Of a stretch of DNA of 50,542 bases, positions 15,717-24,366 are shown piece by piece; the stretch's first letter is position 1; the number at the start of each line of letters is the position of its first letter. The stretch spans positions 1 to 50,542 of IMG/VR virus record IMGVR_UViG_3300023184_000180. One strand, given 5' to 3'. The notes under the pieces were generated by a model. That model searched no databases, had not been told where the DNA came from, and worked only from the letters and a program-made list of their open reading frames with translations. Source of the stretch: a virus. The translations under genes were made by a program, and so were the position numbers.

Positions 15717-16691
15717 ATGAGTTACTACTATAAATATAATTTTATATCGCCTGAACCTGTCTATTCAACTGTAAAGGAAGAGCTTAAAAGCTATTTTGAT
15801 ACAGGTGCAATAGATGATCTTTTATTTCCTACTTACTTAGATAAAGCTCTAAAGAAGTTAGGAAGAACTACATTTGTAATAAGTGAAGAGATTTTATATA
15901 TAGAAGACTTTCAAGCTAGACTTCCAGATAATTTTTATGCTGTGAGAGAAGCTTGGATGTGTACAGCAGTGAATGGTTTTCCATATCAAGATGCTAATTC
16001 ATTCTATTCACAAGCAGCTTCTGCTACCACTATACAAGTCTCTCCATTAACTATTGGAGGTACACCTTGTAATAATCCTGGTTGTCAAAATTCACAATGT
16101 GATGGTACATGTATGCCAGAATTAGTACAAGCTGTTTATAAAACAAATAATAGTACAGCTAGGCAATTTACTCATGAGTATCTACTTAGACCTGGAAATA
16201 TATCTGCAAGACAAAACTGTGGTGTAGATTATACAAACAATTGGGAGATGTATGCTCAAGCACCTCCTATTCATCAATTCACTCCAGGTGCTGCTAGTTA
16301 TGATAGTTTTGACATTAGAGATAATAAGTTTGTAACTAATTTCAGAAATGGTGTTGTACACTTATTATTTTATGCTACAGAATATGATGAGATAGGAAAC
16401 CAAATGATTCCTGATAATTATCGTATAAGAGAATATGTAGAAGCATTCATTAAGTTTAAAGTGTTTGAAATGCTTACCAATCAAACTAATGATGAAACTT
16501 TTAATCAGTTACAGCAAAAACTTGTATATCATAAACAAGCTTATGAAGAAGCTTACATCATGGCTGATATTGAAGTGAAGAAGCAAACTCCTTGGGAGAA
16601 GCAAAGAAGAATTAAAAACGATCTTAATAGATTTAACATGTATGAACTTCCTAACCGTACTAATAGATATGGTAGAAGACGTAATAACTAA
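15717..16691 (+). CDS. Putative neck/ring protein next to the muzzle
   Basis: This is probably the connector ring that contacts the tail muzzle. The N-terminal ~80 residues are helical with a beta hairpin (EILYIEDFQARLPDNFYAVREAWM), typical of tail-connector folds. A Cys-rich insertion follows (CNNPGCQNSQCDGTC, about 119-133). The C-terminal part has the strands 'NKFVTNF' and 'GVVHLLFYATEYDE', then a helix 'YRIREYVEAFIKFKVFEML', the same architecture as the proteins at 5691 and 14502. The C terminus is basic (about 295-324). It ends 5 nt before the muzzle gene. Family assignment is by recall and shared layout. Confidence 0.6.
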   Translation: MSYYYKYNFISPEPVYSTVKEELKSYFDTGAIDDLLFPTYLDKALKKLGRTTFVISEEILYIEDFQARLPDNFYAVREAWMCTAVNGFPYQDANSFYSQAASATTIQVSPLTIGGTPCNNPGCQNSQCDGTCMPELVQAVYKTNNSTARQFTHEYLLRPGNISARQNCGVDYTNNWEMYAQAPPIHQFTPGAASYDSFDIRDNKFVTNFRNGVVHLLFYATEYDEIGNQMIPDNYRIREYVEAFIKFKVFEMLTNQTNDETFNQLQQKLVYHKQAYEEAYIMADIEVKKQTPWEKQRRIKNDLNRFNMYELPNRTNRYGRRRNN

Positions 16692-16696
16692 TCACT

Positions 16697-19600
16697 ATGG
16701 CAGACGAATTAGATCAAATTAAAAAAATACTTGATACAGATCAAAGCAATATCAAAATGGAATATGGTGTTGCTGTTTCTGGATTAAACATGGACAATAC
16801 ATTGAACCAAGTTAAGCCAGGAGAACTAACGTATGCATTAAATGCAGCGTTAGAAAACTTTGATTCTAGTTCAGTTAATTATCAGAATGAACAAGGTAAT
16901 GAATTCTGTGTACAATTTCCTTCAGGATATTCTTTAATAGGAACTTATTTCATTAATGAAAAAAATAAACATATATTCTTTTTAGCTAATCCTAGTACAG
17001 GTGATTCTGAAATAGGATATATGGAGAATAATGATTGTATCTATCGTAAGTTAGTTAATGCTACATGTTTAAATTTTAATATACACTATCCTATACACAA
17101 GGTGGTACATAAAATTGGAAATTGTACAACACAGATATATTGGACAGATGGATATAACTCTAGAAGATATTTAGATCTTGAAAATATTCCTTATATAGAA
17201 TCTCCTTATTCAGATCCTTGTGATCCTACATACACAGATCAATTAGATTGTAATCAACTTAAAATACAACCTAATTTTAATATTCCTCAACTTGCTATCA
17301 CTGATATATTTAGTGGTGGTGATATTACTGCTGGTACATATCAGTTTGCTATACAATATTCTGATGCTTCAGGTAATGCTTATACATCATTTTATTCTAT
17401 TACCAATCCTACACCTATAGCTGATACGCAGTTAACCACTGCTATTTTTGACTATAAGGTGGGTAGATCTATTCAGGTAACTATTACTAATTTAGATACA
17501 ACAGGCTTATATACTTATTATAATATAGCTGTTATTAAAACAGTTAATAATATTACATCTGTAGAGTTAGTTGGTACCTATTCAATTGAAAATCAAGTTG
17601 ACACTATAACTTATACAGGACAATATCAAACAGCAATTAAGTTATCACTTGCAGATATATTTGAGAAATATCCTTATTATGATATAGCTCAAGATGTTAC
17701 ATCTGCACAAGATGTTCTTATGTGGGATCAGCTTACATCTATAGATAGAATCAATTATCAAGGTATAGCATCTAAAGTAAAATTGCTATGGGAAACATAT
17801 AAAATCCCTTCTACAGAAAACTATGCTAATGAGTTTAATGCTACAAATCTACGTGGATATTTACGTGATGAGGTGTATGCATTTGAATTAGTATTCCTAT
17901 TGAAGAATGGAAAACAAACAGATGGATTTCATATTCCTGGAAGAGCATTAAGTTATACTGATACACAATTTCCAGATATTCCAGATACTAATGCTGACTT
18001 CATAGGTGAACCTACCACTATAGATCCTATAACAGGTATAGGATATAGTCCTTATTGGAAAATATATAACACAGCCACTGTATTAGGAATTCCTGATGGT
18101 TTACCAATTGGTAATGCTACACCACATGAATATGGTGAATTTGCTTATTGGGAATCAAAAGAAACCTATCCTTGTAATATAGATGTATGGGGAGACTTAG
18201 CTAGTCAACCTATAAGACATCATAAGTTTCCTGATGTATTAGTTAGTCCTATAATTGAAAGTCCTGTGTATTCACTTACTCCAGGATTTCAACCTGATCC
18301 TAATATGCCATCTAATGCTGTATATCCAATTGGTGTTAAAATAGATGCTGCACAAATATATTCATTAATACAAACTTCTGCTCTTACACAAGAGCAAAAA
18401 GATAATGTAGCTGGATTTAAAATTGTAAGAGGAAATAGAAATACAAATAAGTCTATTGTAGCTAAAGGTATGCTGCGTAATGTAGGAACATATGTAAGAG
18501 AAAATCAAACTCTTTACTATCCAAACTATCCATATAATGATCTTAATGAAGATCCTTTTATTAATGTAAGTTCTAATTCATATAGTGTATTAGGACAGTC
18601 AAAGGTATGGATAGTGCAATGTAAAGTGACAGGTACATATGAATATACAGATGCTGATACAGGAAAGGTGGTAAGTTGTGTTCCTATGACAGCTGGTAAA
18701 AACTATGAATTCTGTTCATTAACTAGACCATCAGTTAAAACTGGTAAAGCATGTATAGGTCCTGCTAATTATGATGTTGTTGTATTTGATGCAGGTATTT
18801 GTACAAATGCTTATAAATTAATATCAGAAACAGAATGGACATGTGACAATTCTGCATTACAAACAATGAAATGGGGATATGTTCCATATTGTGAAATTGA
18901 TGGAGGGTATCTTTCATGTCCTGGTAAATATAATCCAGTTTCACAAGTTATTTTTATAGATAAAATGTCTATTGGTACATGGCCATACTATTTAGATAAA
19001 GATGGTAATTATGTTGGAAGTGCAGAAGCTGTATGTTTTACAACAGATGTATGGACAGGTCCACAAGCTCTTGGAGAAATTCCTCCTTATGTTAAACTAA
19101 CTTGTGATCAACGTTATAGTAGAAGATCTAAATTAAATGATTTTTGTGGAATATCAAAACCATTACCTGCAATTGATAAACCTGAGTCTGCATATAGACA
19201 AGTTTTTAATTCTCCTGATACATCATTCTCACAACCTTTCTTAGGAGATATTCTTAAGTTAGAAAATGTAATGTTTGGTGGAGGAAAAGCACATTTTGTT
19301 CCTGTTAGAGGAAATGCTAAATATAGACTTCTTTCTAGAGAAGCTCAAAAAGATGCATTGAAAGCTTCATTTGGTCTTGCAAATAATGGAGATTATACAG
19401 CTGTATTTACAGCATACCAAGCATACCTAACTATTTATATAAATGGTATTACAAGAAAGAATTATGCTAATTCATTTAATTCTATAGCTAGTTATAATTA
19501 TTCTGCACCAATAGATAACAATGTTAAAATAGGAACACTCACTGGAATTAAACAAAGACAGCTTGATTTAAAATCATATTTAATTCCTGGTGTACAAAAT

Positions 19601-21925
19601 GTTGGAGATACTAAAAATATAAATAACTATCAAAGAGAATCATCTATATATACAAGAACAATAGATAAGAGAAATACTCTTACAGTTGAACCTCTTCCAT
19701 TCCCTAATAGAACAGCAAGTCTTTTAGATAGTTCAGGTAAGCCTTTAATATCAGAATACTCAAGATTTATCATTGGAGGATCTAATTTATGTGATGCTGC
19801 ATATTCAACAAGTTCTAAAGAAAGTTATTGTAACACTCCAGAAAAAGAAAGAGATATTAAAGTGGTATCTTACTATGCATCATTAAAGAATTTATTTCCT
19901 GGTCAATGGGGACAAATATATTCTTATGAAACAATTGATACAGGATATCAAAGAATGTTTAACTCAACTGGTTCATCTATAGATGTAGCATTTGGTGGTG
20001 ATACATTTATAAGTAAGTTTGCATATAAAACAAAACTTCCATTCTTCTTAGATAATAGAGTGAATGGATTAGATGATAGTGATATATTCTATGATGAAAT
20101 AGGTAATGTTGGTTATCCAAAGTTCTGGCATTCTGCTAGATCTATTCTATCAAGTTATAGTTCTATGGTAAATATTATATCAATTAAAGCACATAACTTT
20201 GATTGTTATAATGATCCTAGTAAAATAGAAGCTCCAGTAGATCCTATAGCTGGAACATTAAGAACTTTCTATGATGGTAAGTTTTATTTATTTGCTTATG
20301 GAATACCTAGTTTCTATTGTGAATCTAATTATAATGTAGATCTTCGTCAAGCATTTAATGATAGAGAAGGAAACTTCTGGCCACATGTATCTACAGGTAT
20401 TCCTGATGATTGGTTGCAAGAAGAGTTTACATCAATTAGATATGATAATTCATATTATTATAATGTAACATTCTCAAGACAGAATACAGAAAACTATTTT
20501 TCACACCTACCAGCAGATTGGAATAATCAATTATGTTTTACACATTATCCATTTAGAGTGGTGTATTCAGATCCTCAAGTGAATAATGCTGATGTAAGAG
20601 TGAATAACTGGTTAAGCTATGCTCCACTATCTCTATATGACTTTCCTCAAAATTATGGTAATCTTATATCATTAGATGGTATTCAGAATAAAGCTGTACT
20701 TGCTAGATTTGAAAATAAGACATTGATGTACAATAACTTATTGACAATGGAAACAAGTAATCCACAAGCTGCATTTCTTGGAGCTCCTGCATTATTTTCT
20801 ACTACACCAATTGATTTTGCTGAAACAGATCTTGGATATGTAGGAAGTCAAAATAAAATGTTATTAAAAATTCCACAAGGGCAAATAACAGTAGATGCTA
20901 AGAGAGGACAAGTGTTTCTTATACAAGGAACTAAAGTGGAAGAGATAGGAGGATTTGGATCTGGTGTAAACAGATTTATGACAGATCACTTATCATTTGA
21001 AATACAAAGATATTTTCCAACTCATGAAGAAACCATTAATGGTAAAACAGTATTAATACCTGGTGTTGATGTAGATAATAACTTCAATGGTATTGGTTTA
21101 CATGGAGTGTATGATAGTAAATTTGAAAGAGTTATTATTACTAAACTAGATTATATCCCTATTGATAAAGATGTTAAATATGATCCTATAACAAGAGAGT
21201 TTTATATTGAGACAGTTTATGATATCATTCAACCAACAACAACAAGTACAACAAGTATTTTTACATCTACAACAAGCACAACTAGTTCTACATCTACATC
21301 AACAAGTACAACCACTACTAGTACAACATTATATCCAGTATCAAATATATGTGAACTAAACTGGGCAACAGTTAATTTAGATATAACTAAATATAGAAAT
21401 GGAGATGATATTCCTAAAGCAAATAATCAATTAGAATTAAATGCTTATGCATTAGCTGGAACAGGATGTTGGTGCTATCCTAATTTTACTGCTAGTTATG
21501 GTACAACATATGGCAAACTATACAACTGGTATGCTGTTCATGATGTAAGAGGATTAGCTCCAAATGGTTGGAGAGTTGCAACAAATGCTGATTGGACTTC
21601 ATTATATAACTGTCTAGGAGGTGGTAATTTTGCAAGTACAGCAGGAGGTAAAATGAAAGAAATAGGAACAGCTCATTGGCACACTCCTAATACTGGTGCT
21701 ACTGATATAGTTGGATTTACTGCATTACCAGCAGGTATAAACTTACAAACAGGAACAGTTCCATTTCCTCCAGGAAACATATCTTTCTATACATACTTTT
21801 GGTATGCTGAAGAATTTAATGCTTCATTAGGTAAAGTGATGTCAGCTTATTGGAATGATGCTGCTATGCATATTCTTAGTGAACCAAAAGGAAATGCATG
21901 CTCTGTTCGTTTAATTAAAAATTAA
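16697..21925 (+). CDS. Tail muzzle/stabilisation protein, N-terminal part, with FISUMP domain
   Basis: This is the main tail protein, equivalent to the large muzzle (stabilisation) protein of crAss-like phages. Residues 1-1512 are the beta-rich muzzle body: an opening with VAVSGLNMDNTLNQVKPGEL, a sheet region with FPSGYSLIGTYF and IYWTDGYNSRRYL, and later a KRGQVFLIQGTKVEEIGGFG segment. Residues ~1513-1545 are a Thr/Ser linker. Residues ~1550-1742 are a FISUMP domain: 'WATVNLDITKYRNGDDIP', 'GKLYNWYAVHDVRGLAPNGW', 'GGKMKEIGTAHWHTPNTGAT', terminal 'SVRLIKN'. FISUMP domains occur in Bacteroidota surface proteins. The rest of the muzzle seems to continue in the next two ORFs. Confidence 0.8.
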   Translation: MADELDQIKKILDTDQSNIKMEYGVAVSGLNMDNTLNQVKPGELTYALNAALENFDSSSVNYQNEQGNEFCVQFPSGYSLIGTYFINEKNKHIFFLANPSTGDSEIGYMENNDCIYRKLVNATCLNFNIHYPIHKVVHKIGNCTTQIYWTDGYNSRRYLDLENIPYIESPYSDPCDPTYTDQLDCNQLKIQPNFNIPQLAITDIFSGGDITAGTYQFAIQYSDASGNAYTSFYSITNPTPIADTQLTTAIFDYKVGRSIQVTITNLDTTGLYTYYNIAVIKTVNNITSVELVGTYSIENQVDTITYTGQYQTAIKLSLADIFEKYPYYDIAQDVTSAQDVLMWDQLTSIDRINYQGIASKVKLLWETYKIPSTENYANEFNATNLRGYLRDEVYAFELVFLLKNGKQTDGFHIPGRALSYTDTQFPDIPDTNADFIGEPTTIDPITGIGYSPYWKIYNTATVLGIPDGLPIGNATPHEYGEFAYWESKETYPCNIDVWGDLASQPIRHHKFPDVLVSPIIESPVYSLTPGFQPDPNMPSNAVYPIGVKIDAAQIYSLIQTSALTQEQKDNVAGFKIVRGNRNTNKSIVAKGMLRNVGTYVRENQTLYYPNYPYNDLNEDPFINVSSNSYSVLGQSKVWIVQCKVTGTYEYTDADTGKVVSCVPMTAGKNYEFCSLTRPSVKTGKACIGPANYDVVVFDAGICTNAYKLISETEWTCDNSALQTMKWGYVPYCEIDGGYLSCPGKYNPVSQVIFIDKMSIGTWPYYLDKDGNYVGSAEAVCFTTDVWTGPQALGEIPPYVKLTCDQRYSRRSKLNDFCGISKPLPAIDKPESAYRQVFNSPDTSFSQPFLGDILKLENVMFGGGKAHFVPVRGNAKYRLLSREAQKDALKASFGLANNGDYTAVFTAYQAYLTIYINGITRKNYANSFNSIASYNYSAPIDNNVKIGTLTGIKQRQLDLKSYLIPGVQNVGDTKNINNYQRESSIYTRTIDKRNTLTVEPLPFPNRTASLLDSSGKPLISEYSRFIIGGSNLCDAAYSTSSKESYCNTPEKERDIKVVSYYASLKNLFPGQWGQIYSYETIDTGYQRMFNSTGSSIDVAFGGDTFISKFAYKTKLPFFLDNRVNGLDDSDIFYDEIGNVGYPKFWHSARSILSSYSSMVNIISIKAHNFDCYNDPSKIEAPVDPIAGTLRTFYDGKFYLFAYGIPSFYCESNYNVDLRQAFNDREGNFWPHVSTGIPDDWLQEEFTSIRYDNSYYYNVTFSRQNTENYFSHLPADWNNQLCFTHYPFRVVYSDPQVNNADVRVNNWLSYAPLSLYDFPQNYGNLISLDGIQNKAVLARFENKTLMYNNLLTMETSNPQAAFLGAPALFSTTPIDFAETDLGYVGSQNKMLLKIPQGQITVDAKRGQVFLIQGTKVEEIGGFGSGVNRFMTDHLSFEIQRYFPTHEETINGKTVLIPGVDVDNNFNGIGLHGVYDSKFERVIITKLDYIPIDKDVKYDPITREFYIETVYDIIQPTTTSTTSIFTSTTSTTSSTSTSTSTTTTSTTLYPVSNICELNWATVNLDITKYRNGDDIPKANNQLELNAYALAGTGCWCYPNFTASYGTTYGKLYNWYAVHDVRGLAPNGWRVATNADWTSLYNCLGGGNFASTAGGKMKEIGTAHWHTPNTGATDIVGFTALPAGINLQTGTVPFPPGNISFYTYFWYAEEFNASLGKVMSAYWNDAAMHILSEPKGNACSVRLIKN
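21236..21328 (+). repeat. Thr/Ser trinucleotide-rich linker before FISUMP domain
   Basis: This is a low-complexity ACA/ACT/AGT tract encoding the linker that joins the muzzle body to the FISUMP domain. It marks the proposed insertion point of the foreign module. Confidence 0.85.
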
Positions 21926-21929
21926 TGTA

Positions 21930-23498
21930 ATGGCTGAAGAAAATACAAAACCAGTAGTTGTACGTACACAAGTTTATTTAAATGACCCAGACTATTTCTG
22001 TAATAAGAGTTGGACTATGTCATATAATATAAACACTAAGTCATGGATAAGCTTTCATAGCTACATTCCTAATTTCTATATAGGAGAAAATAACTTCTTC
22101 TATTCAGGACTTAATGGATGTTGTGATGTTGATGGTGTTGGGTTTCAAGCTGTTGCTGGAGTGATTGATAAAAATCCTCCATCAACTACTACCACCACTA
22201 CATTCTATCCTTCTCCTACATTTACTACCACTACAACAACATTAAATTGTAATATAACTGCGGTGGGATATGTAACAGATTGTAACATGACTGCTACAGG
22301 AGTAATAGTTATACCTGCTACAACTACAACAACAATATGTCAAAGACCTTCTAATTTATTAACAGAGTTTATATTTGTAGAAGGATATACATTAGGCACA
22401 GATCCAGAAGTAATATTTAGCGGTAGTTTAGAAGAAGCATGTGATTCAATTGTTTCTGTTGAATATATTAGTGGAAGTCCATCTGAAGGTACATTAGATG
22501 AATTTAATTTATATGCTAATACTATCACTACTGAATTGCAAATTGGTAATATAGTTTATTATGGTATTAGTACAGATTGTACACTTGTTCCTGATGGATT
22601 TTATCTTTTAGATCCTACATTAGCTCGTGAGACAAATTCTAATTATATTTATGAAGTTTCAGGAGGAGTAATTTTAGATATAATAACTTGTAATTGTGAA
22701 ACTACAACTACAACAACAACACTAGTACCAACTGTAACAGAGTGTTGTGGAATTCTATTTTCATCAAATGATAATATATATTATTCTAATAGATTAGAAA
22801 TACCTCAATTAAATCAATTAGATGTTCCTGGATATGTATCATCATTAGGAATAGCAATGACTGCTAATTACTTGTGGAGTATAGATGGTGTTGATATAAC
22901 ACAATGGGATATAGCATTGTCTCCATTCAGTGCAACATATAATACAATAATTAATGTACCTGTTGGTTACATTCCAGGATTGGGAATAGTTGCTAAGAAT
23001 AGTGGTATATTGATTTCAACTGATACAGGTGTTTCTCCAAACACAGTAAATGAATTAGATATAACAGCAGTAACAGCAGTGGCTACAGTTATGTTTAATT
23101 TACAAGCTGATAGAACATCAGTAGGTAATATGTTATATACAACAGATGGCAAGCTTATTGTAATTAATCAAGATGGAGTGACATCAGACTATTACATAAC
23201 ACAATATGATTATGCTACAGGAACAGTTGAAGTTGATCTTAATATTGGATCTTTAGCAGTTACATCATTATATGAATGTAATTGTGATATATATGTAACT
23301 GATGCAAATGGAAATCTATATGTAGTTATTAAAATAGCACCATACGTATTATTTGATCTAGGAGTTAATATTGGAATATCATCTATATCTTCTGCAACTC
23401 AAGTTGCTAGCTGTGTAGTTAGTTCAATCACTGATACAACAACAACCACCACTACATCTAGTTCTTCTACAACAACTACCACAACAACTACCCCTTAA
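21930..23498 (+). CDS. Muzzle middle fragment fused to Thr-linked adhesin modules
   Basis: Residues 1-~80 contain 'VVRTQVYLNDPDYFCNKSWT' and 'SWISFHSYIPNFYIGENNFF', which I recall as an internal segment of crAss-like muzzle proteins just after the body. Thr linkers then divide small modules. One (about 160-253) has 'FSGSLEEAC', 'IGNIVYYGISTDCTLVPDGFY' and a terminal Cys, and resembles the last module of the protein at 9886. The next (about 272-500) is beta-rich with repeating strand units, perhaps a propeller (CCGILFSSNDNIYYSN; NCDIYVTDANGNLYVV). The protein ends in Thr/Ser runs and a Pro at the stop codon. It begins 4 nt after the previous gene and ends 1 nt before the next, so all three are probably made together. 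Confidence 0.65.
   Translation: MAEENTKPVVVRTQVYLNDPDYFCNKSWTMSYNINTKSWISFHSYIPNFYIGENNFFYSGLNGCCDVDGVGFQAVAGVIDKNPPSTTTTTTFYPSPTFTTTTTTLNCNITAVGYVTDCNMTATGVIVIPATTTTTICQRPSNLLTEFIFVEGYTLGTDPEVIFSGSLEEACDSIVSVEYISGSPSEGTLDEFNLYANTITTELQIGNIVYYGISTDCTLVPDGFYLLDPTLARETNSNYIYEVSGGVILDIITCNCETTTTTTTLVPTVTECCGILFSSNDNIYYSNRLEIPQLNQLDVPGYVSSLGIAMTANYLWSIDGVDITQWDIALSPFSATYNTIINVPVGYIPGLGIVAKNSGILISTDTGVSPNTVNELDITAVTAVATVMFNLQADRTSVGNMLYTTDGKLIVINQDGVTSDYYITQYDYATGTVEVDLNIGSLAVTSLYECNCDIYVTDANGNLYVVIKIAPYVLFDLGVNIGISSISSATQVASCVVSSITDTTTTTTTSSSSTTTTTTTTP
23435..23495 (+). repeat. Terminal Thr/Ser tract at a muzzle seam
   Basis: This low-complexity tract encodes the C-terminal Thr/Ser tail of the 522-residue protein. 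The next ATG follows the stop codon after one base. Confidence 0.85.
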
Positions 23499-23499
23499 T

Positions 23500-24366
23500 A
23501 TGACAAAAGTTATAACCATAAGATTAATACAGACTGGACCAAATGTTGGACCATTTGACATTACAGATAACTATGGAAACATTATAGCTGAGAATGTTTC
23601 TAAGAAAGCATTAATTCAAGGAAGAAGTTATGTTGTAGACAGTAGTGTATATGCAGTGATTTTAAAATCTATAGGTAAATGTAATGCGTCATTCACTATA
23701 AAATTAGAAGATATTAATATTACAGACTATGCAAATATAAAATATACACAATCTGTTACAGGATGTATATGGAGACATTTAACTAATATAGAAATATACA
23801 ATACCTTCTATGGAAATATAGCACCATACATTATAGAATATCCATTTGCTTATCAGTACAATGATCAGATATTACAGAATGTACAAGACTATACTAAGGC
23901 ATATGAATATCTTCCTATATATGATGGTGTGTTTAACCAGAACACAAGAATAGAAACAAACAACAAATGGTTTAATAAAGCTGTTCTATATAATGGACAA
24001 CAGAGTTCTGGTATACTTGAACTTGTAGCAAAACCAATGCATAATTTGCAAGCTTACAATAATTATCCTATCTTTAACGCTGAAAGTAAAACCATCACTT
24101 ATACTAAGAGTGATAACTTCTATCAGTATAATACATTCTGGGCTGCAGAGATAAGTTCTCAAGTTCCATTGTTTTATACATCATGTGAATCTCTTTCTAT
24201 TGACAAAGTGGTAAATCAAGCTAATATGGATTATGGTCCTAAGAGTTTTAAGAAAGCAACACTAAGAGCAAAAGATTTAAAGGTGAGACACATATTAGAT
24301 AATAGATCTGATATACATTTAGTTAGTCAATTCATAGTAACCCCATCACAAATATCTTACAAATAA
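23500..24366 (+). CDS. Muzzle C-terminal fragment with N-terminal NVGPF domain
   Basis: Residues 1-~75 are an NVGPF domain (PNVGPFDITDNYG; SIGKCNASFTIKL) paralogous to the start of the protein at 12419. Residues ~88-288 match what I recall as the C-terminal end of crAss-like muzzle proteins: 'NTFYGNIAPYIIEYPFAYQY', 'KAVLYNGQQSSGILELVAKP', 'YTKSDNFYQYNTFWAAEI', and 'KVRHILDNRSDIHLVSQFIV'. This is too short to be a stand-alone muzzle and fits the end of the protein at 16697. Its stop codon overlaps the next start by one base (TAATG), so coupling to the cargo gene is likely. Confidence 0.7.
   Translation: MTKVITIRLIQTGPNVGPFDITDNYGNIIAENVSKKALIQGRSYVVDSSVYAVILKSIGKCNASFTIKLEDINITDYANIKYTQSVTGCIWRHLTNIEIYNTFYGNIAPYIIEYPFAYQYNDQILQNVQDYTKAYEYLPIYDGVFNQNTRIETNNKWFNKAVLYNGQQSSGILELVAKPMHNLQAYNNYPIFNAESKTITYTKSDNFYQYNTFWAAEISSQVPLFYTSCESLSIDKVVNQANMDYGPKSFKKATLRAKDLKVRHILDNRSDIHLVSQFIVTPSQISYK

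Noticed and set aside
8767-21925. Diversity-generating retroelement targeting the collar or FISUMP domain
   Set aside because: No reverse transcriptase or template repeat is visible in the window.
21900-23510. Sequencing frameshifts as the cause of the split muzzle
   Set aside because: Each fragment ends or starts with an additional complete module and a well-placed stop/start, so single-base errors would not explain the arrangement.
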